From NCBI GenBank assembly GCA_015227615.1, contig JAALGZ010000014.1, forward strand, positions 1,054,001-1,118,000: a stretch of 64,000 bases of DNA, given 5' to 3'. The translations under genes and the position numbers were made by a program. Shown piece by piece: positions 1-11,773 of the stretch. The notes under the pieces are model-generated. The model was not told where the DNA came from. It made no database searches and saw only the letters and a list, made by a program, of their open reading frames with translations. Within the stretch, counting starts at the first letter, position 1, and each line of letters opens with the position of its first letter. Source of the DNA: Labyrinthula sp. Ha (lineage: Eukaryota > Sar > Bigyra > Labyrinthulida > Labyrinthulaceae).

Positions 1-2976
1 CGTGTTTCATTGTCTTCAGATGTACAGCGAGTGTAGCGAAAGAAAGACTAGAGACAAAATTCTGAAATTCAGTCAAAGTTAATTTTGAGGCTGCTTGTTT
101 CATTTCTTCTCTTGAGTTGAATATGTATGTCCTATTGCTAATTTTCCCCCAATAGTAATCGAACTTCTCAATTACAGATCTTGATTTTACACTAAAATTA
201 TTGACTAAACTCTTCTTGAGGTCTTTGAACTTTTCTTCAGATATTTCATTCTGTGAGAGTAAAATATTCTCAATGAAGTCTACAATATGAGCTTCCACTT
301 CGGGAAGAGGATATTTAGATTGTACATTAAAATCTAGAAAGCCACTAGAAGCAACTCTAAAATCATCAGCTAGTGGCACACTAGAGAGAGACATCCCAGA
401 ATTTACCACATACCCTAACTGTTTTTTTGTTCTTAGCTCAATAGAAAAGCTAGCGTTTATTGCTTTTTGCAAGATGCTCAAACACATCCTCTCAGAAATA
501 TTTTTTAGTTGAACTTGCAGGCAATACCTAAGAGCATTGTCCTCTTTCTCTGGGTCGGGATGTACGGCTACGAGTGCAGTCTTAGTTCCTGCCAAGAGTT
601 GTATATCTTTACCCATAACTCTTGACAAAACTGCGGTCTTAGAAGAAAAGGAAGATGAACTTACTTGACCTTCCAGAGCTGTCTTCACTTTCTCTATAAG
701 ATTGTTCGCACTAGGTTTAGATATAAAGCCACAAATAAGCCCTTCAGCGCAATAATCAACCAACACACCCTTTAAGAAGAGTCTTAAAAGCAAAAGAGTT
801 TCATCAGGATTCTGAACAGAGTTCTCTTTAAATTGCTGAAGATATCTTAACTCCTCTTGCAAAGAAAAATCATTTGAAAATATAGTTTCCTGCTTGCAAT
901 TCCCAGCTAAAACGTAAGGTTTGCTTTTCTCAAGGTAATTTTTCCAACTCTTAATTTTTCGTTCTACAACTAACAATGCAACAGCTCTCAGTTTATTACT
1001 TTCAATTGATTCGAAAGAGATCATTTGCTCCAAAACAGTTTCTAATAATACAGAAGCCTTAGAAGAGAATCCATAAATCTTAAGTACCAACCCAGTTGAA
1101 GTCGGATACAATGAGTGATACAGCCCTAAGGTTATAAATGATAAATATAAGTTTACCAGCTAACTCTGATGAGTATGTTACTTCATTCAACAGCTCCTTC
1201 ACACAAGAACAAAAGATTGAATTATGTACACTATGTTCCACTGTCTGCACAGCAAATGGAGAATAAATTTTCACTCCAAACTTAAGTTTTGGTTGTTTGA
1301 ATTCAGCAACCTCGTCATGGAAGAACAAGAATTGGTCGCTATGCAGAATCATTTGCGGTTCTTCAGCAGCGTTCGTGTCAAAGGCTTGCCATTCGAGGTC
1401 GGCAGGAGATGGTATAAATGGATTAGGTGTAGGTAGTTGCAGCGGGAGACTATCTCTTCCAACAGGATACTCTTTTTCAGGAAACTGGATGGCAGTTTTG
1501 CTGAACTGGGATCCATGCCACGGATCTGTGCTGTCACATAATCCTTTTAATGTTTTTGAGACGATGGTTAGGCGCAAATTATCCCTGTTCATTAGATCTA
1601 ACAGCTCCTGGATTTTATCGAAATCATAGTGAAATAGCTTGTACTCTGAAGAAAGAACCAGTTCCGGTTCTTCCGAGCAGAAATGTAGATTTTGTGCTAT
1701 ATCTATAGCCTAAGAAATGAATAATAAAAATGGATTTGCGTGTGAATAATTCCTAGCAGATTTTCCAAACCGAAATTTTATATCAGCAGTTTGTTTTGTT
1801 TCATTCCAGTGGTTTTCCAGGTCCTGTGCTGAACAGCTCTTAATCAAGTCTATGTATTCAAACACTTTATTCACAATTAGCAATATTTGTTCCTCCCTCT
1901 GGTTTTCACCTAAATGAAAGACTTGATCCGTGCATGAAATCTGAACTTGTAGCTTCGTAAAACACCCAGAAGAATCGCTTCCATAACAACTCAATCCATC
2001 AACCAAACTAAATATAAAAAGAGCAAACTCTCTACTTTAAATCCTTTAGGCAAGACAGGAGTGAGCCTTTCCCCTCATGACCTAGCAAATGAGATAAGAT
2101 CCTTGTAGGCTTGTTCTTCCATTCATCTCTCAACCAAGGAAACAGAAACTCCAACCGGATTTCTCTTATATCTTTCGACGGATAGTAGTTCACGCGAACG
2201 TTCCACTTCTCCTTAGAAAAAACGGGTCCAACAACTGCATTCAGTTCTTCTCCATATTTCACAATCTCACCATTCCCTTTAGGAATTCTTTCAAACAGCT
2301 CCTTAGCTAAATCTAACAACTGTTCAAGACTTTCGCCTCCAATTAAGCAGAGCGTCATCATTTCAGCAACGTAGAACTTATGGAAGAAGTTTTTAACCTC
2401 TTCGTGTAGATCCAGATTCCTTTCCTCTATTTCCTTTATCAAAGTATCTTCATTTCCACTTCCCCAATGTAATAGATGATTTTCTTCCACATCTAGAAGA
2501 ACACCTGCAAGAATTCGGCGACTGTCCATTGTATATTTCATGCTGTGTTCAGAGCAAACTGCTTGCACTTCTCTATCAACACTATCCTTTGTAAAAAGAG
2601 GGGATACAAAGAAGGAAGAAAATCGTCTCAGCATTTCAACAAAGTTTTCACTTGATATACTAAATTGATATTTGGTGTACGTGTCGCTTGTAGATGCGTT
2701 TGTAGTTCCACCATGCTGCTTTGCAAAACGTTTATAATCGCCTTCAACTGGATATTCCTCAGTTCCAAGAAATAGCATATGTTCACAAAAATGCGCAAGC
2801 CCAGGGATGTTCTTTGGTTCATGGAGTTTCCCTACTTGTAGGCTTAAACAGGCAGCTGCTTTCTTTTTGTTTGTTAGACAGTCTGGATCATGTACCACCA
2901 TACACTTTACTCCATTTGCTAATTTATGGTACTTGTAATCACATATATCAAGATCACGTTTTTCAATATTGAGCAT
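1..2976 (-). CDS. Insulysin/nardilysin-type M16A zinc metalloprotease (3' end outside window)
   Basis: Probable peptidase of the insulin-degrading-enzyme class, which cuts short peptides inside a closed chamber. Seen: the inverted zinc motif HFCEH at residues 62-66 with a downstream Glu region (EVQAVCSEH), the GHEGKGSLLS segment typical of the second domain, and the C-terminal RTKKQLGYVV motif. The frame is continuous only if three tiny introns are removed (minus strand): 2008-2035 (28 nt, GT-AG), 1710-1739 (30 nt, GC-AG) and 1126-1156 (31 nt, GT-AG). Each removal restores the family alignment, for example ELAG followed by LYHSLYP. The last exon is open from 1125 to the window edge, so only the extreme C-terminus is missing. 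The ATG at 2976 leaves a short N-terminus with no clear targeting signal. The family call is sure; whether it is an IDE or a nardilysin orthologue is not resolved. Confidence 0.93.
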
Positions 2977-3464
2977 ACCTTGTATTCGCGAAATAATATA
3001 TTTGAGTAAACTGGGAGATTTGTTTGTTTACTATAGAGAAACTTGTGGTAACACACCGTTGAGTTAAAACTTGGTAAAACGATACACATACGTTTGAATC
3101 AGTCTTTCCAGTTCCTACACTACCTGCTTTGTCTAAAGCAATTAAAAAAATATGTTCTTAATATTTATTACGTCTGAGGTTAACATTTTAGTCCATATAG
3201 GCTTTGAAAAAAGTTTGAGAACTCAATTTTGGATTCGATTGATCGAGACTTCAAGTTAAATTAGCGTTTATGAAAAAAAAATTTTTTATGGTTTACAAGA
3301 TCAACAAAATTAAACTCAGGGTATCTTTATGTGTCTAAAATTGAATAAGAGAGTTTTGGATTTATTCTTAACAGAATTAAATACGTACGACCTTGCTTAA
3401 ATTTCATTCCTCAAAGACATATACGTCAAAACGATAAAGTGTGACAAAAAAAAATGAAAAGAAA
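2977..3464. other. Intergenic, AT-rich
   Basis: The stretch separates two minus-strand genes and should hold the promoter of the M16 protease. I see A/T tracts but no coding potential and no recognisable motif. Confidence 0.5.
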
Positions 3465-3986
3465 CTAGCGGCTAATGTAACTAACTAATCCACGTATTCC
3501 AGTGTGTGCCTTAATACAAGTATTGATCTTCTTATTTCGAACCCCTAACGCAAGATTTGGGTCTGCCTCTGACGCAAACCCAGGTGAAGGATCTTCCTCC
3601 AGTAATTTTCGCCTGAGCTCCGCCTGTTGATGCATAATTTTATTCATTTTCTTTATCTGCGATTTTGAAAGCCGTCGGGAGCCTTCTTTTACTCCAGTTG
3701 GCTTCTTCAACGGGCCTCGAAGTCTAGGGTTTGTTAGATGAAACTTCACGTCGATGCATTCTGTTAATTTATCATCGTTCTCAAAATGAACTCGTTTTCT
3801 CACTGTTTGGCCCTTTTTATGTCTGGGTGACATAGCTTCACGGAAAATTGCTCTTGGCGACGGTATTCTTGGTCGCTTTAAGAACACTTTACTATCACTT
3901 GGAGATTTCTGTAAAGGAGCAATGGTCGTTTTTTCTCTAGTTAGTCTGTGTTGAACAGTGGCTTGTTTCTCGTTACCCCCTGACAT
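3465..3986 (-). CDS. Small basic protein with an RVxF (PP1-docking) motif
   Basis: A single exon of 173 residues of unrecognised family, rich in Lys/Arg. It reads as disordered except for a possible helix around residues 107-133. Residues 61-70 contain RKRVHF followed by acidic residues; RVHF (65-68) fits the RVxF consensus that docks regulatory subunits onto protein phosphatase 1, and flanking basic then acidic residues are common in such sites. Several Ser-Pro sites (SPSD, PSPRA, MSPRH) lie just upstream and could be CDK/MAPK targets; phospho-regulated RVxF proteins such as Repo-Man and Ki-67 have this general plan. The PP1 role is inference from one short motif. The open length in this AT-rich sequence is too great for chance, so a real gene is likely. 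Confidence 0.62.
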   Translation of the reverse strand: MSGGNEKQATVQHRLTREKTTIAPLQKSPSDSKVFLKRPRIPSPRAIFREAMSPRHKKGQTVRKRVHFENDDKLTECIDVKFHLTNPRLRGPLKKPTGVKEGSRRLSKSQIKKMNKIMHQQAELRRKLLEEDPSPGFASEADPNLALGVRNKKINTCIKAHTGIRGLVSYISR

Positions 3987-6900
3987 GAAACTCAGTACTG
4001 CAGCTTCCAGAACTTTGAAGACACTAAAGAAACTTAGATTCTGTAAACTGAGGTTATTTTAAATGAATAAGTGACGAAGTTTGAAAAGTCACCCTGTTCT
4101 TTAGATTTTGGGAGTCTTGATTCCTATGAAGAGATTCGTAGACAAGAGTTTGTATTAAACGGCAAAATGTCTTCGCTGGCTTTTAATAAATTTGTATCGT
4201 TAAAAATCACGCTCCAGGTGAAAACATGGTTACATCGGACAGGGCTAATTTAGCATTACTATCAATAAAATATTACCGGTTACTAGGGATTTTGAGTTCC
4301 ATGGAATGTCATAAAAGAAATATATACAGAATAAATTAACTAATTCTTATGAATGGTATTTTACAAAATAAAAAATCTATGAAGATTCTAATTGATTATC
4401 TATTGTTTTATTGATACTGATATAATAAGTCTCAGTCTGAAATTGCACGATATAAACTTTGAATGAATAATTATACAGAATATATATGACGTGGCATATT
4501 CTTTACTAGCACTTGCTCTCAGCAATAGAATTCATAAATTACAAGAGTTCCGATATGTACCTGTAGTGCATAGAAGCTTATTTATATATGAACCCGGTAG
4601 GAGGTAGCACGAAGGACCGAGGAAAATAAATGAAGGGCTAAGAAAGAACATATTTTTTTTGGGCAATAGAAAATTAAAAAACAGAGAAACTTTTATGTCA
4701 AGAGATCCAAGTTAAAGCCTATAGTAGTGTTTCCTATTTGTTAAGATGCAAGTTTATTGTTTACTTAGAGTTGTAACAGTGAATGTTGATCGCCTTAAAA
4801 CGTGTAAGGTTACACTGGTTGAGAACTAAGCCCTAGGGCTACAGGACGCTGGAAGTAAAAGAATAAAATTCCTCAACAAGCAACACTACTCTGTGCCATT
4901 TAGTTTTTCTACACTAAAGATACAAGAAATCATATCGGTGAAGGAACTAAATGAATCCATCATTACTTTAGGAACACTGTATCCGCAACTGATAGTTTTC
5001 TACCCATAAATCATAGCCAATATTCATATACAAACATCTCAACTAAATAAACACTTCCAAGTAACTATTCGGATCCTACAAAACATTTACAACAACACGT
5101 AATTTAAGGACCCAATTCTAGCTGACGATCCGCCACTTACACTGTTCACCTGCTACATAGTTTCTACATCCACAGGTCTTCCAGAAAAAACCAACAATTA
5201 CTTCAACTCCCTTTTCCGTGACATAGCAAATAAAACTTGCATACACAAGCATGATTGCTACACGAATTAGAATATTATACATCACCCATTGCTTCTAGGG
5301 AAAAGGTAGGTTTCAACAAGCGATAGTGCATCCAACGTTAAATGCCCAGAACAGCTGTTATCACAACTTCCACCGACACAGCCCTAAAACACCGTAGATA
5401 GGGTATAAGATAATCACTGAAGTCAATTAATTTTCTCAATCATCCACTACATGAGTCACACCCAGGCTCCAAGCTAGAGAACTTTCTTCGTTTCTGACCT
5501 CCGTTCTTATATTTTGCCGCGATTGTTCTCTGTTTACAGCCAATTACTTCTAAAGTTCGCGTTTCTAACAAATCTTATTGGCTATGATGACTGCAAGACT
5601 ATAAGATGGAAATTTTAAATTGAAAGAGAGAGAAAGAGTTATTACAGCTCCGGTGACAATTGTACCGGATTTAATGTTTGTAGTAACCCACTTTCACCTT
5701 AAAACTTAGAGTCGAAAACTAAACAAAAACAAAGGACACATAGTTTCTAAGGGTTTATAAATATATTTAATGCTATTGGGCAGAATGGAGGTTGTATGGC
5801 TTTGGAAAGCAGAGATGAAGACTTGATGATCTTCTCATTTCAGCACTGGAGCGATAAAAGTTTTTTGGCTCATGTAACAACTCTTAAATTTCAAAGTAGC
5901 TTTGACAAATTGTTGTAATTACACGAGGATGAAGACCCGTCGATAGAGTACATGGATGGATTTCTTAACTAAAACAATAAATAATGGTCCTCGCTTAATA
6001 TAATAGAGCTTAATATTTTGTACAAGAAACTTAAATTAAGCTAAGTCTTCAATTATTTCCCCCTTGTGAGGTATAACATTCCTTAGAATCGTCATGTAAG
6101 CACTTATGGCAGGGTTAACTATTTTTACTTTTCTTTAGAGCATAGTCAATCTATATGCAATGCTTATCTAGCCGCCACCTAGGTGGAGTCATAGATATTA
6201 AAAGCCTTCTATCATGACTTAATGTTCTTATATTACTAGTCGTTCTTATGGAATTAACACCTTGTCTTTTCCCCCAAGTGATCACAGAGGTAAACTAGCT
6301 AAAGGACTTTAACGCAAAGTAGTACATCTGAACATGCTTAATAGAGGACATCTTTCTGCATAAATCTAACCAAAGTATAATGCAAAGAATAACAAAAAAC
6401 TAAGATAGTTAACAGCTTCATGAAAAATCTTGTTTAACAGTAAATTTCCTCCCTTTGTCAGAAATTGGTCTTCTCAATACAGAAGACATGTTTTTATCTA
6501 TTTTCCGAAATATTACAGCTATGTCCAAATTAGTTGTTTCTTCTTGTTATAGATGACAGTTGTTCTAATTTCATGAGAAAAATAGAGGAATGTACCTAAA
6601 TTTTATAAGTAAAATCCTTTGTAAGACTTAAGGCCCATTTTGCTAATATTAACAACCGTTTAAATCAAAGACAAAGCTCTTACCATAGTAATCAATATAA
6701 GATGAATGACTTTATTTTCCCCAGGGAAGCCATTACCTTAGAACCCCTACCGAGCTTTGTACTTTGCCTACTTACATATTAATACCCATGGGCATCAGTT
6801 GTACAATTTAACACACACATTCTTAGTTTGAGTTGGGGTGTGGCCCGTAGTAGCAATGTGATACAGAAAATAATTTAAGCGAAGGGTCTTACGACCTATG

Positions 6901-9900
6901 CGTATATTTCTCTGCAATAGATTTTACATGAAGCATAAATTTTTTAGCTACATGTGTTAGTCCTAGGTACACTCTCAAGAAATATTGTCACCTATTCAGT
7001 ACTCGAGCGAAGCATGTCATAGCAATTCTTGCACATTGCTTACATCCCGTTTACAATTAAAAAGATGTTACATTAGCATCATTTGGAATTCAAAATACCA
7101 TTTAAAATTTTCATAGATCGACACTATGCGCTACCAAATGTCTGTTGATATTAGTATTGCTTTTCAAAGATCATAGAAACACTAATAAGAAAGATTTAGC
7201 AATATAATAAGGGAATATAGTGGATTACTATCGGCTTGGCCCTGAGCCTTGTTGCATTCACGAAAACTTTGAACACACTAATAATGCTATAAATCACGAT
7301 GATTTTGTTAAAACAAGCTGAAAATGTATTAATAGAGAGGCGACAATGAGAATGTCATTAGCAGAATTAACAAACGCTACTAACATCAGAAAAAATAATA
7401 GAATTCCGGTAGAATATACATTCTAGTTTAATAGACTCATGGTAAGAAACTACAATAGCCAGAAATATATCCGTTGCATGCTATCTTTATCTTTAGGAGC
7501 TTATCCAATCAAATTAGAACAATTTCTGCTCTGATTCTTTTTTTGGTCAAAGTTATCGTGGTTAAAAATGTTTGTTAAATGGTGTAACACAATAATCACT
7601 TTGAAATCTTTATTTCAGATAAAAGTATAAGCAATGTATTTCACGTTAGAGATATGCCTGAGTTATCCACTCTTGGAAGTCATTAAGAATTCATTGCCTG
7701 TATGAACAGAATCACATGGTTTTGAAACGTTTTGTCATACCTTTTGTACTCCGCTAATGGAGTTTTCATTTTAACTACGAATTGCTAGTATAAGATTATA
7801 AAAACACCATAGTTTTAGGACTATTCGACATGTTAGTTCGATATCTAGTGAGCTTCGTATAGTCACCCTACCTTGGACAATAATCCCAGATATGCCAATA
7901 GCCGGGTTATTATGAACACATGAAAGTCCCACCCAGATCTTCATTTAACTAGATTTGCTATACAATAAAAGTTAATGCATTTTTGGTGAAATTCTTTGTA
8001 ATTAAAAGTTATTCAACTTTAGTGGGAAGCATTCTACGAAATACATTTTAAAACCCACTGAGAAGAGCCATTTTAGACTCGCAATAAGAATATGATAGCA
8101 ACATACTATAGTACCAAATACCAACAGTTGAAGTAGTTGATAATGCCGTCAATTCCACCAAGACTAAACTATCCATTAATTCAGTATATCGATCTTGAAT
8201 ATATGTTGTAATATACATTGACCAAAACTAAAACTGATTAACCGATGTCATAAAATAACTTAAGTAGAAAAGTTTTGCACACGTACATAGCTATTAAATT
8301 ATAGATATCATTAAATCTATTGAAGTATAATACACTTACCAGATCAAAGCTATCATAGAACTAGTTTAATCTAAACTGTTTGATAAATTGTCTGTCTTTA
8401 TATATGTGTAATAAATGAAGCTACTGGAACTTTAAATAGGACCGTTTAATGAAATTAATAACAAAACATTAAATTGAACAGAATAAAAACCTATTTGGTT
8501 TTTTAAAACTATATAAGATAAAAGGATCTTTTGAATAACAAGCAACGTGGTATCTTTCACAGATCTGAAAATATTTACTTATAGACCAGTCTAAGTTAAT
8601 CTTGTACAGTTAATTATATTTTAAGTTAAGTGCAAGGAAGATTATTCCCTGGTTCTATCATTCTTGCAAAAAAAATCCCTGGATTTAGTCTTTTTGTCAC
8701 TTAAGTAATACACCCTCCATTTATTTGATCTCAAACTACGGTAAAAATTTCTCATGAAGTTGACAATGGATGTTCCATCTTCTATTTAACACTACTTTTC
8801 CAAGGATTCTACTTTTGGACTTATCTAAGAAATTCTAATGTAGATCCCTGTATTCTATCAAAAGAACTAAATAGTTATACCTCAATATTGGATTATCATT
8901 TCGGCAATGTGATGTGTTGTTATGGCTGATGAAATATTATTAATATGTCTGACATTTGTCAAGTACGGTTATATGCCTTAAACACTCAAGAAGTTTTCAG
9001 TCAAATATGACATATTTCGTTGAGTTAAATTACATGATAATAAGAAAACTTATATAGCGAAAGATACAGAGATTTTATTATAACCAGTAAAGTCCTTCAA
9101 TAGTTTTATAAACTCTAACTTCAATTCTAAGAGGTTCTGAAGTAGTTATAGTACCCAATGTCCTTGATGATGTATTCATTTTCACTTTTTCAAAATTTTA
9201 TTATTTACTTTATTAAACTCTAACTAGATAGCAATAGTAGAAATAAAATGATAAGTGTAGCAAAAATTGGCTTACCAAAACGGCTGCTAACTGTATGTGG
9301 AGGCTTGTTTACCAAATTTTGGAAATTGTAAATAGCTAGAACAAACCATAGTCTAGACAAATTTAATTCTGAAACATATGTTGCAGAGTTTGTCAATAGC
9401 ATGAGAAGGGTAAGCATTCCCCCTAGGAAGCTGATATTATAGTAATAGACATATCCCGGGTATAATTTTCTCGTTGTATAAAAATATACCCGAGTTTTAC
9501 CATTTCCTGATTCGCCATACTACCCCAAAATTTCTATGGTGAAAAGCAAGATCATTCTATTGAGATACATGTATTTTTTCTTAGATAGTATTTTTAAAAT
9601 TAAAATATTTTTTTTGAACTTGGCTATGACTACCCCCGAGGGTTTCTAATGGGAGCAGTCCCTGTTCTATTATATCCACATTAGTTTTGATTATTCTAAG
9701 GTATTCCAGAGCCAACCAACCAGTACCGAACACCTTGTGAGACTTGATAACAAGTAATAGATAATTTCCTTTTTATTCAACCAGTTTATCAATATTCAAA
9801 ATATAGTTGTACAAACTTGTGCTACCCTGTTAATGGTTAGGCTATACCGGTTTTGTTTTCGCAACTGTATGTTCCCGTTACTCTAAGATCGGGGTATATC

Positions 9901-11773
9901 TTGTGGGAAAAGTTAACCTATCATACTATTGCAAGAAATATATATTACTCAACGATTCCTCCACTTGACAATTTTTTGAAGCTATACATTGCGCAGTTTC
10001 AGGAAATCCTAATGTTTTTAAGATCCTTGAAAAAATAATAATATTAACTTATTCGTAAATGCTTTGATCTGCAAGTGTATAGATAGATTATGTAGTTCTA
10101 TAAAGGATGGATTACTATTCGGAGTAATATTAAACTGAATATCTTATTGATAAACTTGCTTAGAAGCTGTGACATATGACAGACTTAGTACTCGGATTAG
10201 ACTGTGGATACAAGTTATGTAATTATTTATACGCTATATTTGCTCTAAAATAAGATAACATCCTTTTGATAGATTTGGTAGCTTTATTTCTTATTTGCAA
10301 CAACAACCAAGTAACCAAGCTTTAGCTTTCTGGTACTAATAATTTACTTGTATTTACTACCCTTGTAGGTAACTCTTAGGGTTCCAAACAACAAGAACTA
10401 ATTGTCGTTGTTGCATTTCTTGAGTTTGCCTATGATTATCTACTAACTCGAACTTCTCATCGCCAGGATAGTTTTTCTTATGTTATTTTTGCCCTAGGTT
10501 TAGTTGAAGAAATTTTAAAGAAATAATATCTAAGATTTTTTGTGTAAGACTTACCTACTACTAGGGCTTTATGGCTAATCCCTAGAATCAAGTACCTCAC
10601 TATTAACACATTGAAGTATAAGAAACCAAAATGCTCTTCTGGGTTCCTACAGGTTCCACGTGATTTAAAATTTCATACGGCTGCCCTAGAAATAACTTAC
10701 TGCGACCATCAATCATGTCAGCCAAGAAAGAAGAGGAAATATTTATTGAGAAAAAGATGTCCGAGAAAATTTTAAACATAGAGGACAACCTTTCCTAAGC
10801 TACTGCGAAAAAGATACTTGTTCACAAGGAACCGCTTAGTTTCCCTGTTTAGCCTAGTAGATTCTTTACTATCTCAGATGAAACAAATAATAGTGAAGTG
10901 AAGAGAGGTATTCAACATGAACTAGATGATGAAAATAAAGTGCTGAGTTGGGTATGTGAAAAGCAAGAGTTTTCTCTTTTCCCGAATCATAATATACACA
11001 AAAATGGAATCTCTTGCAGGCATATGAGTTTAGTGCTTAGCAATACAAATATTTCTAACTTTTGATTTACTTTAGGTAGCAGGGTTCATAAGAAGCAAGA
11101 ACTACTCAGCTCTTCTGGTACCACAGAGTTCACTGCCCAAAATATGTAAAAAGTATTACTCAGAGAAGTTCAATGTTATGTTCAAGAACCCCTGGTCATT
11201 AGTCAACCCGTGAGGTCATCAAAACTTAAAGGTTGAATTTTATTCACTAAAGGTATGTTGGGGTATTTCCAAATCTGTAAACTCTCCCTGGTACTGATCC
11301 TTAGAAAAATGAGCGTAGGGAAAATAGTTTTGATATAAATAAATGATTATGGCTGTTTAAATTAGGAAGTCCTGCACTTTTGCTTTGACCAGAAATATCT
11401 ATTTTTTTATTATGATTTACTTGTTTTCTTAGGTTTTAATAGTTTCATCTTTTCTTTATATTTTTCCATCCAGTTTCAAATATCGATAGCAAACAAAACA
11501 AACTCAATACTACTTGATAAAGAAAATAGCCCCAAATATCTTTCTGATAAAAAAACTTCTATAGCTATATTTCCTTACTCTAACAGGTTATACTAAACTC
11601 TCTATCTTCTTAGTCTTTGTTGTTTCCAAACTAAATCCCGGTTGTTAAATCCCGAATAAAGACCGATCATCTCGAGATATCTGTTTTCATGATAAGAAAA
11701 AAACTTCAATATCTTTCTGCTTGGGCCATATAACCCAAGACAAATCTAATCGTTTAAAAAGATAATCAAAACG
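3987..11773. other. Gene desert of about 7.8 kb
   Basis: No open frame beyond about 65 codons begins with ATG, no tRNA-like cloverleaf with a good B box was seen, and no LTR or terminal inverted repeat was found by eye. Several 60-80-codon stretches without a start codon, for example near 10544-10773 and 10848-11066 on the plus strand, are within what chance allows at this base composition. The right end should hold the promoter of the paladin-like gene. Confidence 0.55.

Noticed and set aside
9061-9090. GATACAGAGA, resembling the core of U6 snRNA.
   Set aside because: The flanking U6 sequence (start box and the GATTAGC region after the core) is absent.
10544-11066. Two start-less open frames on the plus strand, one Lys/Arg/Cys-rich, resembling a decayed DNA-binding protein.
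   Set aside because: About 70-76 codons each. With stop frequency this high in AT-rich DNA, a dozen such stretches are expected by chance in 64 kb, and no domain was recognised.
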